From contig JAMCPL010000027.1 in assembly GCA_023379675.1 (NCBI GenBank), positions 1 through 64,000 on the forward strand: 64,000 bases of DNA. The letters are read 5' to 3'. Below, piece after piece: positions 18,743 to 26,647 of the stretch. Under the pieces are notes generated by a model. The model was not told the DNA's origin. It did no database searches and was given only the letters and a program-made list of their open reading frames with translations. The stretch is from Actinomycetota bacterium (GTDB lineage: Bacteria > Actinomycetota > Acidimicrobiia > Acidimicrobiales > JAMCPL01). The position numbers and the translations under genes were made by a program. Position 1 is the first letter of the stretch, and every line of letters starts with the position of its first letter.

Positions 18743-19741
18743 TCAGATAGAGGTGAGCGCCTTACCGGCCAAAGCAACATCAGTGGTATCCAGTGGGTCG
18801 GGGAAATTGAATATGAGACCGTCCAGCCCAGCATCGAGATAGGAACGAGCTGTTTCCGCCACCGTATCAGAGTCACCCCATATCACCGTAGAAGCTTGAG
18901 CTTCACCGTAGCCACGTGCCTCCGCCAGCTTCGACAGCTTGCCGGCTGCTTCAGCCGTGGTCTCGCCAATCACCAGGGTACCCAACCTGGTCCTGGTGAT
19001 CGTAGCAGGATCCCTTCCGCAACTCTCGCAGTGCCGGGCTAGTACGTCCATCTTGTGCCGTATAGTGGAGACGTCTCCGAACACGTTGCAGGCATCTGCA
19101 TGCATCGCCACAATTTGCAATGTGCGCTGCTCACCGCCGCCGCCAACCAGTATTGGGGGTCCTCCTGCCTGTAGCGGCCTTGGGAAATTGAAGGCATCCT
19201 TGATGGCATAGTACCGTCCTTGAAAGCTTGGGGCCTCTTCGTCGAACATCATACGGCAGATCTGCACTGCCTCTTCCAGCCTGTCCATCCTTTCAGGCAC
19301 GCCAGGAAACTCGATACCGTAGCTGGCATGCTCGGTATCGAACCATGCCGCACCTATACCGAGAATAGCCCGCCCGGAGGAAATGACATCCAGAGTAGTA
19401 ACCATCTTGGCCAGGATGGCTGGATTCCTGTAGGTCACCCCGCTCACCAGAGTACCCAGCATTATCGTAGAAGTACGACCTGCGATACCGCCAAGCATTG
19501 TATATGCTTCTGGCATCGGACCTACCGGTGCACCTACCATCGGGATCTGCCGGTAATGATCCATCACAAAGAAGGAATCGAAACCGGCTACTTCTGCCAC
19601 GGTTGCCACGTCGACAAGATTCTCGAAGATGCCTGCGTCCGCTGCCAACGCCTTACCGGAAGCGTTTGTTTCAGATCTGCCCACCCCAAATGAAAAACTC
19701 GGAACCTGGATGCCCAGGCGAATGGTTCCCATGGTTTTCAT
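18743..19741 (-). CDS. F420-dependent LLM-class oxidoreductase (TIGR03560/Rv1855c-like)
   Basis: 332-residue luciferase-like monooxygenase-family TIM barrel. Blocks such as GFDSFFVMDHYRQIP, GTLVSGVTYRNPAILAKMVT, AILGIGAAWF and PPILVGGGGEQRTL match the F420-dependent subfamily typified by M. tuberculosis Rv1855c. It probably uses reduced F420 for hydride transfer; the substrate is unknown. The start at 19741 has AAGGAG 12 nt upstream; ATG four codons later is an alternative. Its presence implies F420 synthesis in this organism. Confidence 0.88.
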   Translation of the reverse strand: MKTMGTIRLGIQVPSFSFGVGRSETNASGKALAADAGIFENLVDVATVAEVAGFDSFFVMDHYRQIPMVGAPVGPMPEAYTMLGGIAGRTSTIMLGTLVSGVTYRNPAILAKMVTTLDVISSGRAILGIGAAWFDTEHASYGIEFPGVPERMDRLEEAVQICRMMFDEEAPSFQGRYYAIKDAFNFPRPLQAGGPPILVGGGGEQRTLQIVAMHADACNVFGDVSTIRHKMDVLARHCESCGRDPATITRTRLGTLVIGETTAEAAGKLSKLAEARGYGEAQASTVIWGDSDTVAETARSYLDAGLDGLIFNFPDPLDTTDVALAGKALTSI

Positions 19742-19853
19742 GATAGCGCAGATCTCCTTGCAGACAAGCCGGAATGCTTGACCAAAATGGATTGGTCTGG
19801 TGATTCCATTGTGCGATGCGCATACCTTGCGTGCGTGCTATTTTATGGCAGGA

Positions 19854-19927
19854 GGGGCTATAGCTCAGCTGGTTAGAGCGCGGCACTGATAATGCCGAGG
19901 TCGCTGGTTCAAGTCCAGCTAGCCCCA
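19854..19927 (+). tRNA. tRNA-Ile (GAT)
   Basis: 74-nt cloverleaf: 7-bp acceptor (GGGGCTA with TAGCCCC), D arm with GCTC/GAGC, anticodon stem CGGCA/TGCCG, loop CTGATAA with anticodon GAT at 19888-19890, T arm GCTGG/CCAGC with loop TTCAAGT, discriminator A at 19927. CCA is not encoded. Confidence 0.97.
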
Positions 19928-19983
19928 CTGCACAGGCGCAGATCATCGGTGGTTTCGGGGTGACCATGACGTCCAGCCCCGGA

Positions 19984-20475
19984 TTACACGAGATTACGAG
20001 GCATCACTATGTGATTGAGCACGGCGCTATCCGGCTGGATGTCGCTCCATGCCGGTACTGTAAGATATAGGTCAACGAGTCCCGCAGTAGGCAGGAAGAA
20101 CACCTGATCCGGTTCAACAACCAGTACGGTCGCGAGGTCTGATATGCCAGGGTTGTGCCCGATCATCAATACCGAGAGCGCCCCATCACCGGTACGGCCC
20201 AAGTACCTGATCATATCGCTTGCCGATGCTCGGTACAGCGAATCGTCAAACACCGTCTCGATCCCGCCATCGAGGCGCAGTTGCTCCAGCGTCTGACGGG
20301 TTCGGACAGAAGAGGAGCACAATACAAGGTCCGGCTGGATGCCCTCTTTCCGAAGATGGTCCCCGATCCGGGTTGCCGCCTTCCGGCCCCGTGATGTCAA
20401 AGGGCGATCATGATCCAGAAGGCCGGGATCGTCCCAGGTCGATTTGGCATGACGCAATAGCATCAGTCGCAGCAT
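19984..20475 (-). CDS. SixA-type phosphohistidine phosphatase (histidine phosphatase superfamily)
   Basis: About 163 residues. The catalytic Arg-His motif is LLRHAKS near the N-terminus, followed by DRPLTSRGR and CSSSVRTRQT, with the second catalytic His in IGHNPGISDL. This is the SixA branch, which removes phosphate from histidine residues of phosphotransfer proteins in E. coli; the target here is unknown. ATG 20475 gives the usual short N-terminus, and an in-frame ATG at 20496 is possible. The leader between this gene and the upstream nucleotidase contains four GTRGAGGAT-like repeats, which provide several overlapping ribosome-binding-like sites. Confidence 0.85.
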   Translation of the reverse strand: MLRLMLLRHAKSTWDDPGLLDHDRPLTSRGRKAATRIGDHLRKEGIQPDLVLCSSSVRTRQTLEQLRLDGGIETVFDDSLYRASASDMIRYLGRTGDGALSVLMIGHNPGISDLATVLVVEPDQVFFLPTAGLVDLYLTVPAWSDIQPDSAVLNHIVMPRNLV

Positions 20476-20517
20476 ATCCTCTACATCCTCCACCATCCTC
20501 TATGCCCTCCACATCCT

Positions 20518-21156
20518 CTACAGCACTCTGCCGGCATCAGCTGGACCATCTGCCAAGCCAATGACCTGAGCGACCACTTCGTCCCAGTTGGATGCACGGC
20601 TGAGCTTGCCCTCCATGCCGGAGAAACGGGCGTGGGTGAAGTCGAAATTGGTATTGGTGAAGTTGGTGTACACGATGACATGCTTTCCCGCCTGCGCCAG
20701 CCTCTCCACCTGCTCGGGAGTATCGTCCACAAAACAGTCTGCATCCACCGCACTCTTTTCCCCAAGAAAACATAGATCCCAATAGGGTATATCGTGATGA
20801 TCCAGCCACTTCACCGTCTGCATGACACTCTGGCGATGAAGCCGCTTGAATACAAGCCTATGGGTGACGATGCGGATACGTACACCCTTCCTGCTCAGGC
20901 CGCGCAACGCTTGAGGCGCACCGGGAATAGGATCCATTGTCGAAAAGAGGTTGCGCTCGGTAAGTGCAAATCGGTGCAGGCGCTCGTAATCATCCTGGCC
21001 TTCCCCGATACCCCACTGCGAGATATCCGAACCGTCCATTGACAACTCCTCCACAGACCTGCCGAGCCATTCAGCTGCGATGACCCGCAACCGTCCATAG
21101 AAATCCGCTACGACCCCGTCCAGATCAACACCGAGCACGAAGCCATCTCCTGCCAT
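20518..21156 (-). CDS. HAD-superfamily 5'(3')-deoxyribonucleotidase-like protein
   Basis: 212 residues. HAD motif I is VDLDGVVADF (nucleophile and acid Asp), motif II is RIRIVTHR, and motif III/IV is KSAVDADCFVDDTPEQV. This order with a small helical cap fits the NT5C/YqfW-like nucleotidase family (DUF family of actinobacterial nucleotidases), which dephosphorylates nucleoside monophosphates. It precedes the SixA-like gene by about 40 nt on the same strand, and cysM ends 32 nt further upstream. Confidence 0.8.
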   Translation of the reverse strand: MAGDGFVLGVDLDGVVADFYGRLRVIAAEWLGRSVEELSMDGSDISQWGIGEGQDDYERLHRFALTERNLFSTMDPIPGAPQALRGLSRKGVRIRIVTHRLVFKRLHRQSVMQTVKWLDHHDIPYWDLCFLGEKSAVDADCFVDDTPEQVERLAQAGKHVIVYTNFTNTNFDFTHARFSGMEGKLSRASNWDEVVAQVIGLADGPADAGRVL

Positions 21157-21188
21157 GCCACCATCCTAGCAGTGGCACCACCGAGCGT

Positions 21189-22136
21189 TCAGAAGTACAC
21201 CATCGTGCGCGCCCGCTCTACCACGACATCGAGATCCTCCGTCCACACGCCCGTAGAGAGATACTTCCAGCCGGCATCGGCACTTACAACCACTACGACA
21301 CCGCTCTCGATCGACTCCGCACAACGAACGGCTCCCGCCAGGGCGCTACCGGAAGAGATGCCCGCGAAGATCCCTGACTCGGCTAGACGCTTGGTCCATT
21401 CAATCGACTCTCTAGGACCTATAACTGTCTTTCGATCCAGAATCTGCATACCGCCGAAGTCGTTGAAGATGGGTGGTATGTAGCCATCGTCCAGGCTGCG
21501 CAGCCCATCGACTATCTCGCCTGCAGGCGGTTCGACCGCCCATACCTGTACAGTAGGCTTGCGCTCCTTCAGGAACTTGCCTACACCGACAAGAGTCCCT
21601 GAAGTTCCCAGCCCAGCCACAAAATGAGTCACGTCCGGGCAATCCCTCCAGATCTCTGGACCGGTCCCCTCGTAGTGAGCCATGGGATTAGCATGGTTGG
21701 CATACTGGTACAGGAAAACCCACTCTTCGTGCTCGGCATGGATCTTCTCCGCCAGCCGAACAGCACCATTGGATCCTTCCGATCCGGGCGATTCTATTAT
21801 CTCCGCCCCAAAGGCAAGCAGCATCTGGCGACGCTCCTCGGACACATTCTGCGGCATTACGACCTTCAAGCGATACCCCTTGACTTTCGACACCATTGCC
21901 AAGGCTATACCGGTATTCCCCGAAGAAGGCTCCAGCAGGGTGGCACCCTTTTCCAGCAGGCCCGATTTCTCGGCATCTTCCACCATGGCCAGCGCAACCC
22001 TATCCTTGACAGATCCACCTGGATTCTGGCCTTCCAGCTTCATGAGTATCCGCACATCCGGATTCGGGCTGAACTCGCTCACCTCCACAAGAGGGGTGTT
22101 GCCCACCAGATCGAGAATGTTACGGCAGTATGCCAC
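21189..22136 (-). CDS. cysM: O-phosphoserine sulfhydrylase / cysteine synthase CysM
   Basis: 315-residue PLP enzyme of the cysteine synthase family. Lys44 in GGSVKDR is the Schiff-base lysine; SSGNTG at 71-76 binds substrate; GLGTSGTLVGVGKF and GISSGSALAGA are the phosphate-binding loops. The GTG start at 22136 lies 2 nt behind the CysO stop. Because it is paired with a CysO carrier and a Mec peptidase, the likely reaction is the mycobacterial one: O-phosphoserine plus CysO thiocarboxylate gives CysO-cysteine. Orientation and order mec-cysO-cysM match M. tuberculosis Rv1334-Rv1336. Confidence 0.92.
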   Translation of the reverse strand: MAYCRNILDLVGNTPLVEVSEFSPNPDVRILMKLEGQNPGGSVKDRVALAMVEDAEKSGLLEKGATLLEPSSGNTGIALAMVSKVKGYRLKVVMPQNVSEERRQMLLAFGAEIIESPGSEGSNGAVRLAEKIHAEHEEWVFLYQYANHANPMAHYEGTGPEIWRDCPDVTHFVAGLGTSGTLVGVGKFLKERKPTVQVWAVEPPAGEIVDGLRSLDDGYIPPIFNDFGGMQILDRKTVIGPRESIEWTKRLAESGIFAGISSGSALAGAVRCAESIESGVVVVVSADAGWKYLSTGVWTEDLDVVVERARTMVYF

Positions 22137-22138
22137 AG

Positions 22139-22414
22139 TTACCCACCCGCCACAGCCGGTAAAATGGATATGGTATCACCATCCGATACCAATGTATCGA
22201 GGTTGCTGAGGTACCGGATGTCATCATCGTTGAGATAGACATTCACAAACTTGTGCAGGGAGCCGTCAGCAGTGACAATCTGGCCGTCCATGCCTGGGTA
22301 TACGTTCACCATGTCTTCAAGTATCTCTCCCACCGTAGAACCGTTACCCTCCACGGTGGACTTGCCATCAGCATGTACCCTCAGTATGCTCGGTAAACGT
22401 ATTTCAACAGGCAA
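22139..22414 (-). CDS. cysO: Sulfur-carrier protein CysO (MoaD/ThiS fold)
   Basis: 91 residues with the ubiquitin-like MoaD/ThiS fold and the obligatory C-terminal Gly-Gly (PAVAGG). After activation and thiocarboxylation at the last Gly it donates sulfide to CysM. Blocks GSTVGEILEDMVNVYPGM and KFVNVYLNDDDIRYL match CysO/MoaD. Start is TTG 22414 with AGGAG 7 nt upstream. Its stop and the cysM GTG are separated by 2 nt, indicating coupled expression. Confidence 0.9.
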   Translation of the reverse strand: MPVEIRLPSILRVHADGKSTVEGNGSTVGEILEDMVNVYPGMDGQIVTADGSLHKFVNVYLNDDDIRYLSNLDTLVSDGDTISILPAVAGG

Positions 22415-22564
22415 CTCTATCTCCTAGCCGTTATTCCCCTGATACCACCTGGCCTACGCTGCAAGCACCGGTACAAGCTCCTCACTTGCGCCTGTACTGC
22501 CACCATCACCATTCGGGATACAGGTTGCGGACATTACAACAGTGAATTATTACTATTCTAATCC

Positions 22565-22570
22565 ATTATA
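22565..22570 (-). promoter_or_regulatory. Candidate -10 box upstream of cysO
   Basis: On the minus strand TATAAT occurs in an AT-rich island between mec and cysO, at the very end of mec. It could drive cysO-cysM separately from mec. No good -35 was found, and the match could be chance in this AT-rich tract. Confidence 0.3.
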
Positions 22571-23027
22571 TTATCAATTGCGCATGTTCGTGCCGCAGGC
22601 CACCGATCAGCAGTTCCTTCTCGATCACCTGCCCGGCATGTATGGAATACGCACGCATCGTGGGCAACGGACGGCCGAGCCCCACGATGACATAGTGCCA
22701 CTTAGGATCGGGGGCCTGGTCAATGTCAACTGGAGAAGGGTAAGGCTCGGTATGGGTATGCGAATGCACCACCCCCAGGATGACGAGCCCACGCATCTCC
22801 ACATCACGATCGGCCCGCAGGTGGTCGAGCGGATCGACGGTATAGAGGCGGGCTGAACCAGCGGCGTTGCGTGCCGGATAGAATGCACATACCTCATTTC
22901 CGTAGTAGGCCATGCCCTGCTCGGCTGCAGGTCCCGCCAGCATGCCGCATGCCTCCTCAGGCAGCCGCTCCAGGCAGTACGCCACGACCTCGGCGTATAC
23001 GTCACTGGTCATCACAAGCATCACCAT
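22566..23027 (-). CDS. mec: CysO-cysteine peptidase (JAMM/MPN family)
   Basis: About 153 residues. The zinc metallopeptidase JAMM motif is complete: EEACG in the N-terminal part supplies the Glu, and HSHTHTEPYPSPVD supplies the two His, Ser and Asp (H-x-H-x7-S-x2-D). In M. tuberculosis this enzyme hydrolyses CysO-cysteine to release cysteine and regenerate CysO. ATG 23027 follows an AGG-rich site; a TTG at 23066 would add 13 residues. Upstream of cysO by about 150 nt, same strand. Confidence 0.9.
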   Translation of the reverse strand: MVMLVMTSDVYAEVVAYCLERLPEEACGMLAGPAAEQGMAYYGNEVCAFYPARNAAGSARLYTVDPLDHLRADRDVEMRGLVILGVVHSHTHTEPYPSPVDIDQAPDPKWHYVIVGLGRPLPTMRAYSIHAGQVIEKELLIGGLRHEHAQLII

Positions 23028-23208
23028 ACAGGCTACCTGCTCCACACCGCCCGCGCTACCGAGCAAGAGGCCGTCGCGACGTCACGCCACCTGAGAACGG
23101 TGAACGGTAAACTGAAACCGCACAAGCAATATCTCTAGCTGCGTATCTGCAACCGTATCTCAGGCTATCCACCCTTCCTCGTCACCAGCCTGTTCCTGCC
23201 CCCAGGAA

Positions 23209-23736
23209 TCATTCATCCGCCGTCCTCCGAGTCCTCCGGGTCGCCTGCGCCACCTCCCTGGATGCATCCCTCATTGCATCGCGTTCTTGAATGGCTTTTC
23301 GCTTGTCCCACATGCGCTTGCCTCTGGCCAGACCCAATGACGCTTTTGCCTTACCATCCTTGAAGTATATGGAAAGCGGGATCAGCGTAAGAGACTTCTC
23401 AAGAGTCTTCCCAGCAAGATAATCTATCTGCCTCCGATGTAGGAGCAGCTTGCGGCTACGCTCTGGATCATGCATGCCGTATGCTCCCGCCTGGGTATAC
23501 GGCGCTATGTGCATACCCACCAACCATATCTCGCCCGAGTGTATCCTTGCATAAGCATCCGTGAGGGACACTTGGTTCATCCTCAGTGATTTCACTTCCG
23601 ACCCGTGCAGCACCAGCCCGCATTCGACGGTCTCCAGTATCTCGTAGTCGTATCTTGCACGCCGGTTGCGCGCGACGACCTGATTGTTCGAGGTCCGTGC
23701 CTGCCCGTTTCTCGACTTGGCGCTCTTAGCCTTCAC
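23209..23736 (-). CDS. smpB: SsrA-binding protein SmpB
   Basis: 175 residues. Binds tmRNA and carries it to stalled ribosomes for trans-translation. Family blocks are all present: NRRARYDYEILETVECGLVL, GSEVKSLR, IHSGEIWLVGMHIAPY, LLLHRRQI and the basic C-terminal tail KRMWDKRKAIQERD. The start is GTG 23736; no strong ribosome binding site precedes it. The ssrA gene is not in the flanking intergenic regions. Confidence 0.96.
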   Translation of the reverse strand: MKAKSAKSRNGQARTSNNQVVARNRRARYDYEILETVECGLVLHGSEVKSLRMNQVSLTDAYARIHSGEIWLVGMHIAPYTQAGAYGMHDPERSRKLLLHRRQIDYLAGKTLEKSLTLIPLSIYFKDGKAKASLGLARGKRMWDKRKAIQERDAMRDASREVAQATRRTRRTADE

Positions 23737-23880
23737 GGACTGAGACTTGCCACTTCAGTCATTGCCACCGCTCATTCACCACTCCTACTCTTAAGATGGT
23801 AATGTTACCGGATGGAACTGGGCCTGATCCACACATCTACCGGCTTCGTACCTTTCAGCTGATATGTCGGCCGCAGCAGC

Positions 23881-23911
23881 AAACACGTTGGAACACGTTG
23901 GAACACGTTGG
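23881..23911. repeat. 10-nt tandem repeat, three copies
   Basis: Unit GAACACGTTG occurs three times in a row in the 284-nt gap between smpB and the PIG-L gene. GTT-GAAC-like symmetry makes it a possible protein-binding site, but it also fits the slippage-type repeats seen across the window. Confidence 0.7.
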
Positions 23912-24020
23912 TAACCTGCAATGCAACAGAAATTCCCCGGTTCCAGCGACTGGCTACGAATGCAACCATTCACCGGCTACCGACCACTATTCCGACCGAA
24001 CAGCAGCCAGCCATCGGTCA

Positions 24021-24698
24021 CTACGCCAGCTGGCAAAGGTGTTCTCTATCGCCCAACAGTTCCAGACGGCGCCACAACACGGGATTGTCACCCGATTGAC
24101 TGGCATGGCATGCAATTGCTCTCATCTGGCGTGTCCGATCCACCGTAATAAAAAAATCTATCATACTGGGAGGGCGGCCGATGAAGCTCGTGCCAAACTC
24201 GGCATTAAGCTGTCCGGCGACAGTCTCGGGCAACGTCCAGGCCAGAACCCTGAGCCCAAGTTCGCTTGCCGCCACCAGCGATGCTTCGGTGGCGCGGCAG
24301 TGATCGCCATGTCCGGTAATGCCATCTCTGTCAAAGACCATGAAGGCCTCGACACCCTTTCCGGCAAGTCTTACGGCACCTACCAGCTCATCAAGAGGGA
24401 CTTCGCTCAGGCGACCGTCTGGATAATCCAGAAGTTTTGGGTGGTCAATGCCGAGCACTCCAGCAGCAGATGCCAGCTCCGTTGCCCGGACCTCTCCCAG
24501 CGTTGCTCCGGTCGGGTTCCCAAGACTGGATGCTTCTCCGTGAGTGAAACACAGCGCACCGATCCGGGCCCCCCGGTCCACCAAAGCGGACACAACCGCG
24601 CCAAGACCGAAGGATTCATCATCAGGATGAGCAAAGACAGCTAGGAAACGTTGGAATGACGGTAATGCGCTGCTTGCCATATTACGCTCGGTTGACAC
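24021..24698 (-). CDS. PIG-L family deacetylase
   Basis: 225 residues. The zinc site is AHPDDESF near residue 20, with GHGDHCRATEASL supplying the His. The family includes MshB and Mca of mycothiol metabolism and GlcNAc-PI deacetylase; this shorter member is an LmbE-like N-acyl-glucosamine or amide deacetylase with uncertain substrate. GTG 24698 lies 6 nt behind TAAAAT on the minus strand and has no ribosome binding site, so it is probably a leaderless start. Divergent from the ChbG-like gene. Confidence 0.87.
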   Translation of the reverse strand: MSTERNMASSALPSFQRFLAVFAHPDDESFGLGAVVSALVDRGARIGALCFTHGEASSLGNPTGATLGEVRATELASAAGVLGIDHPKLLDYPDGRLSEVPLDELVGAVRLAGKGVEAFMVFDRDGITGHGDHCRATEASLVAASELGLRVLAWTLPETVAGQLNAEFGTSFIGRPPSMIDFFITVDRTRQMRAIACHASQSGDNPVLWRRLELLGDREHLCQLA

Positions 24699-24704
24699 AA
24701 GATG

Positions 24705-24710
24705 ATTTTA
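24705..24710 (-). promoter_or_regulatory. -10 box for a leaderless transcript of the PIG-L gene
   Basis: TAAAAT on the minus strand ends 6 nt before the GTG start at 24698, placing the transcription start at or very near the start codon. No -35 is obvious. Confidence 0.45.
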
Positions 24711-24787
24711 CCGCTACTGGAGACGCGAAACCCCATCCGCAATTACCGCAAGATCCTCAACAACTAGATATTTCTATCGATGACAGC

Positions 24788-24793
24788 TATTAT
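24788..24793 (+). promoter_or_regulatory. -10 box for a leaderless transcript of the ChbG-like gene
   Basis: TATTAT ends 7 nt before ATG 24801, and no ribosome binding site is present. It forms a divergent pair with the TAAAAT box at 24705-24710. Confidence 0.45.
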
Positions 24794-24800
24794 ATGTTGA

Positions 24801-25709
24801 ATGAAACCTGATAAGACTTCCGACCCTTCCGACGACACTCCTGATGTCGTCACCGGTTATGAAGCCCGCATGTCTGGCGGAGGTACGTCCCTTGAGACAC
24901 GCCTAGGTTACGCTCCCGGCACAAAGTTGCTCCTGATCAATTGCGATGATCTCGGCTCGTGCCATTCGAGCAATCTGGCCATATATGAATGCCTGCGTGA
25001 AGGAATCGCCACCAGCACTACCTTGATGGTGCCATGCCCATGGTCCCGGGAGGCTGCGGCGATGTACGAGAGCGAAGACGTCGGAGTACATCTCACTTTA
25101 AACTCGGAATTTGACTTATGCCGCTGGGGACCTATCACTTACGCTCCATCACTGCTGGATGGTGACGGCGGATTCCCCCGTACCGTTGTCGATGTATGGG
25201 ATCACGCCGATCTCGATGAAGTTCGTAAAGAATGCCACGCTCAGATCGAGCGGGCAATCTTGTGGGGGTTCGATGTCAGTCATCTGGATGCCCACATGGG
25301 CACCATGCAGATAAAAGCCGAATTCTTCGACGTATATCTGGATCTGGCTGTGGAATTCCACCTGCCATTACGCCTTTCAGGCTCCGAAACGGAACAGCTC
25401 ATTGGTTTCCCCTTCCGTACCCTTGCAGACGAAGCAGGAGTGATCTATCCGGATAATTTCCTTTTTATCCCCGGCGTCGGAACCAGGCAGTACCTCATGG
25501 ATGCCATCCCGCAACTCCAACCAGGCGTAACCGAGGCATACTTGCACCCCGCCGTTGACAGCTCAGAACTGCGAGCCTTTGCGCCTGACTGGAAAGCACG
25601 CGTAGACGACTACGAGCTACTGGTTCATGACCCACGGATCAGGGAGGAACTCGATAAGCACGCTATCCAACTCATAGGTTATAGGGCATTGAAAGAACTC
25701 ATGCACTGA
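24801..25709 (+). CDS. ChbG/YdjC-family carbohydrate deacetylase
   Basis: 302 residues. The metal-binding site of the YdjC family is visible: LLINCDDLGSCHSSN (Asp pair), VGVHLTLNSEFD (His) and SHLDAHMGTMQ (second His). Family members remove acetyl groups from chitooligosaccharides or related glycans. A hydrophilic N-terminal extension of about 30 residues precedes the fold. ATG 24801 has no ribosome binding site but lies 7 nt behind a TATTAT box. Divergent from the PIG-L gene, so the two deacetylases share a promoter region. Confidence 0.87.
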   Translation: MKPDKTSDPSDDTPDVVTGYEARMSGGGTSLETRLGYAPGTKLLLINCDDLGSCHSSNLAIYECLREGIATSTTLMVPCPWSREAAAMYESEDVGVHLTLNSEFDLCRWGPITYAPSLLDGDGGFPRTVVDVWDHADLDEVRKECHAQIERAILWGFDVSHLDAHMGTMQIKAEFFDVYLDLAVEFHLPLRLSGSETEQLIGFPFRTLADEAGVIYPDNFLFIPGVGTRQYLMDAIPQLQPGVTEAYLHPAVDSSELRAFAPDWKARVDDYELLVHDPRIREELDKHAIQLIGYRALKELMH

Positions 25710-25781
25710 CCCCGTATACGACAACCGTAATCACCGGCCATCGACCCGGACTCATCATATCCGTAAGAGCGGAAGGGTTGC

Positions 25782-26168
25782 TCAGAACTCGGTAATTTCC
25801 AGGATATCCTTTTGAAGCTGCTTGTACTCGCCTGAGTTGGTGATGGGCAGTAACGACATCATCTTGCCCATGTTCCCGTCTATCTTTACCTTGCCCTGCA
25901 TAAATGCTGCGTTGGCATCCAGCTCGCCCTTCTGCACTTTGATGGCGTCAGCATACCCCATCGTAAGCGTGATCTCGGCACCGTCCAGTTTCCCGAGCTT
26001 GCTCTCCACAATCTTGCCGTCCTTCAGCACCCAGTAATATTCGATGGTACCATTCTCCCCACCCGTCACGACGTATTGGAGAGTGGCATCGACACCAAGC
26101 CGCTCCGGCTGGCCCTCCGCCATGCGTAGCGTCTCGTCCAACCACTCCTGTGTAAGCCACTTTGACAT
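25782..26168 (-). CDS. SCP2 sterol-carrier-domain protein
   Basis: 128 residues spanning one SCP2 domain, a lipid-binding alpha/beta fold. Typical blocks are EYYWVLKDGKIVE, AEITLTMGYADAIKVQKGELDANAAFMQGKVKIDGNMGK-type sequence near residues 75-110, and the small hydrophobic C-terminus. Probably binds a fatty acyl or steroid-like ligand. A strong AAGGAGGT site (26179-26186, minus) lies 10 nt before ATG 26168. Divergent from the crotonase gene across a repeat-rich spacer. Confidence 0.9.
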   Translation of the reverse strand: MSKWLTQEWLDETLRMAEGQPERLGVDATLQYVVTGGENGTIEYYWVLKDGKIVESKLGKLDGAEITLTMGYADAIKVQKGELDANAAFMQGKVKIDGNMGKMMSLLPITNSGEYKQLQKDILEITEF

Positions 26169-26328
26169 AGTGCGTTATACCTCCTTATGTTGCTTTACGC
26201 TACCAAAACTTTGATGAGGAAACCCTCACCAAAATATGCTAGCCATAATCACGGTAATTATCCAATTGCACGAGTTGCATGAAGAGACACGCAGCACAGT
26301 CGCGACGGGTGCATCTTCCTTGCCGCCG

Positions 26329-26592
26329 CACGCCACCTCCTCACCATCATCGCACGCCACCTCCTCACCACCATCGCACGCCACCTCCTCACCGCCATCG
26401 CACGCCACCTCCGCACGCCACCTCCTCACCACCTCCTCACCATCATCGCACGCCACCTCCGCACGCCACCTCCTCACCACCATCGCACGCCACCTCCGCA
26501 CGCCACCTCCTCACCACCATCGCACGCCACCTCCGCACGCCACCTCCTCGCCACCTCCTCACCACCATCGCACGCCACCTCCTCACCACCAT
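26329..26592. repeat. Composite tandem repeat of 24-nt and 13-nt units
   Basis: The array alternates a long unit (CACGCCACCTCCTCACCACC plus ATCG) with a short unit (CACGCCACCTCCG), and two long units carry an extra 11-nt CACCTCCTCAC. About eight long and four short units are present, with point changes such as CACCATCATCG and CACCGCCATCG. There are no unique spacers, so it is not a CRISPR array. One strand is C-rich and pyrimidine-biased, the other is G/A-rich. Such arrays are prone to slippage and could vary promoter spacing or form non-B DNA. Confidence 0.9.
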
Positions 26593-26632
26593 TGTTGTAA
26601 GGGCGTATCTATCGGCACTGTTGCAGTACGGC

Positions 26633-26638
26633 TATAAT
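26633..26638 (+). promoter_or_regulatory. -10 box (TATAAT) for a leaderless crotonase transcript
   Basis: A perfect TATAAT ends 9 nt before ATG 26648, which has no ribosome binding site. The repeat array ends about 40 nt upstream, right where the -35 region and activator sites would lie. Confidence 0.55.
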
Positions 26639-26647
26639 TGGCACAGT

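Larger units (their letters stand above)
26169..26647. other. Divergent intergenic region with a variable-number repeat
   Basis: About 480 nt between the SCP2 gene and the crotonase gene. Apart from the SCP2 ribosome binding site and the crotonase -10 box it is dominated by the repeat array at 26329-26592. Long open frames run through it on both strands (Pro/His-rich one way, Glu/Gly/Ala-rich the other), because the repeat lacks stop codons. No true gene is inferred. Confidence 0.5.

Noticed and set aside
23067-24020. tmRNA (ssrA) near smpB
   Set aside because: No tRNA-like ends or resume-codon region could be found in the gaps on either side of smpB.
26329-26592. CRISPR array
   Set aside because: Units follow each other directly with no unique spacers, and no cas genes are present.
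26279-26647. A Pro/His-rich protein frame fused to the front of the crotonase gene
   Set aside because: The frame runs through a stop-free tandem repeat. It has low complexity and no ribosome binding site, and a TATAAT box lies between it and the crotonase start at 26648.
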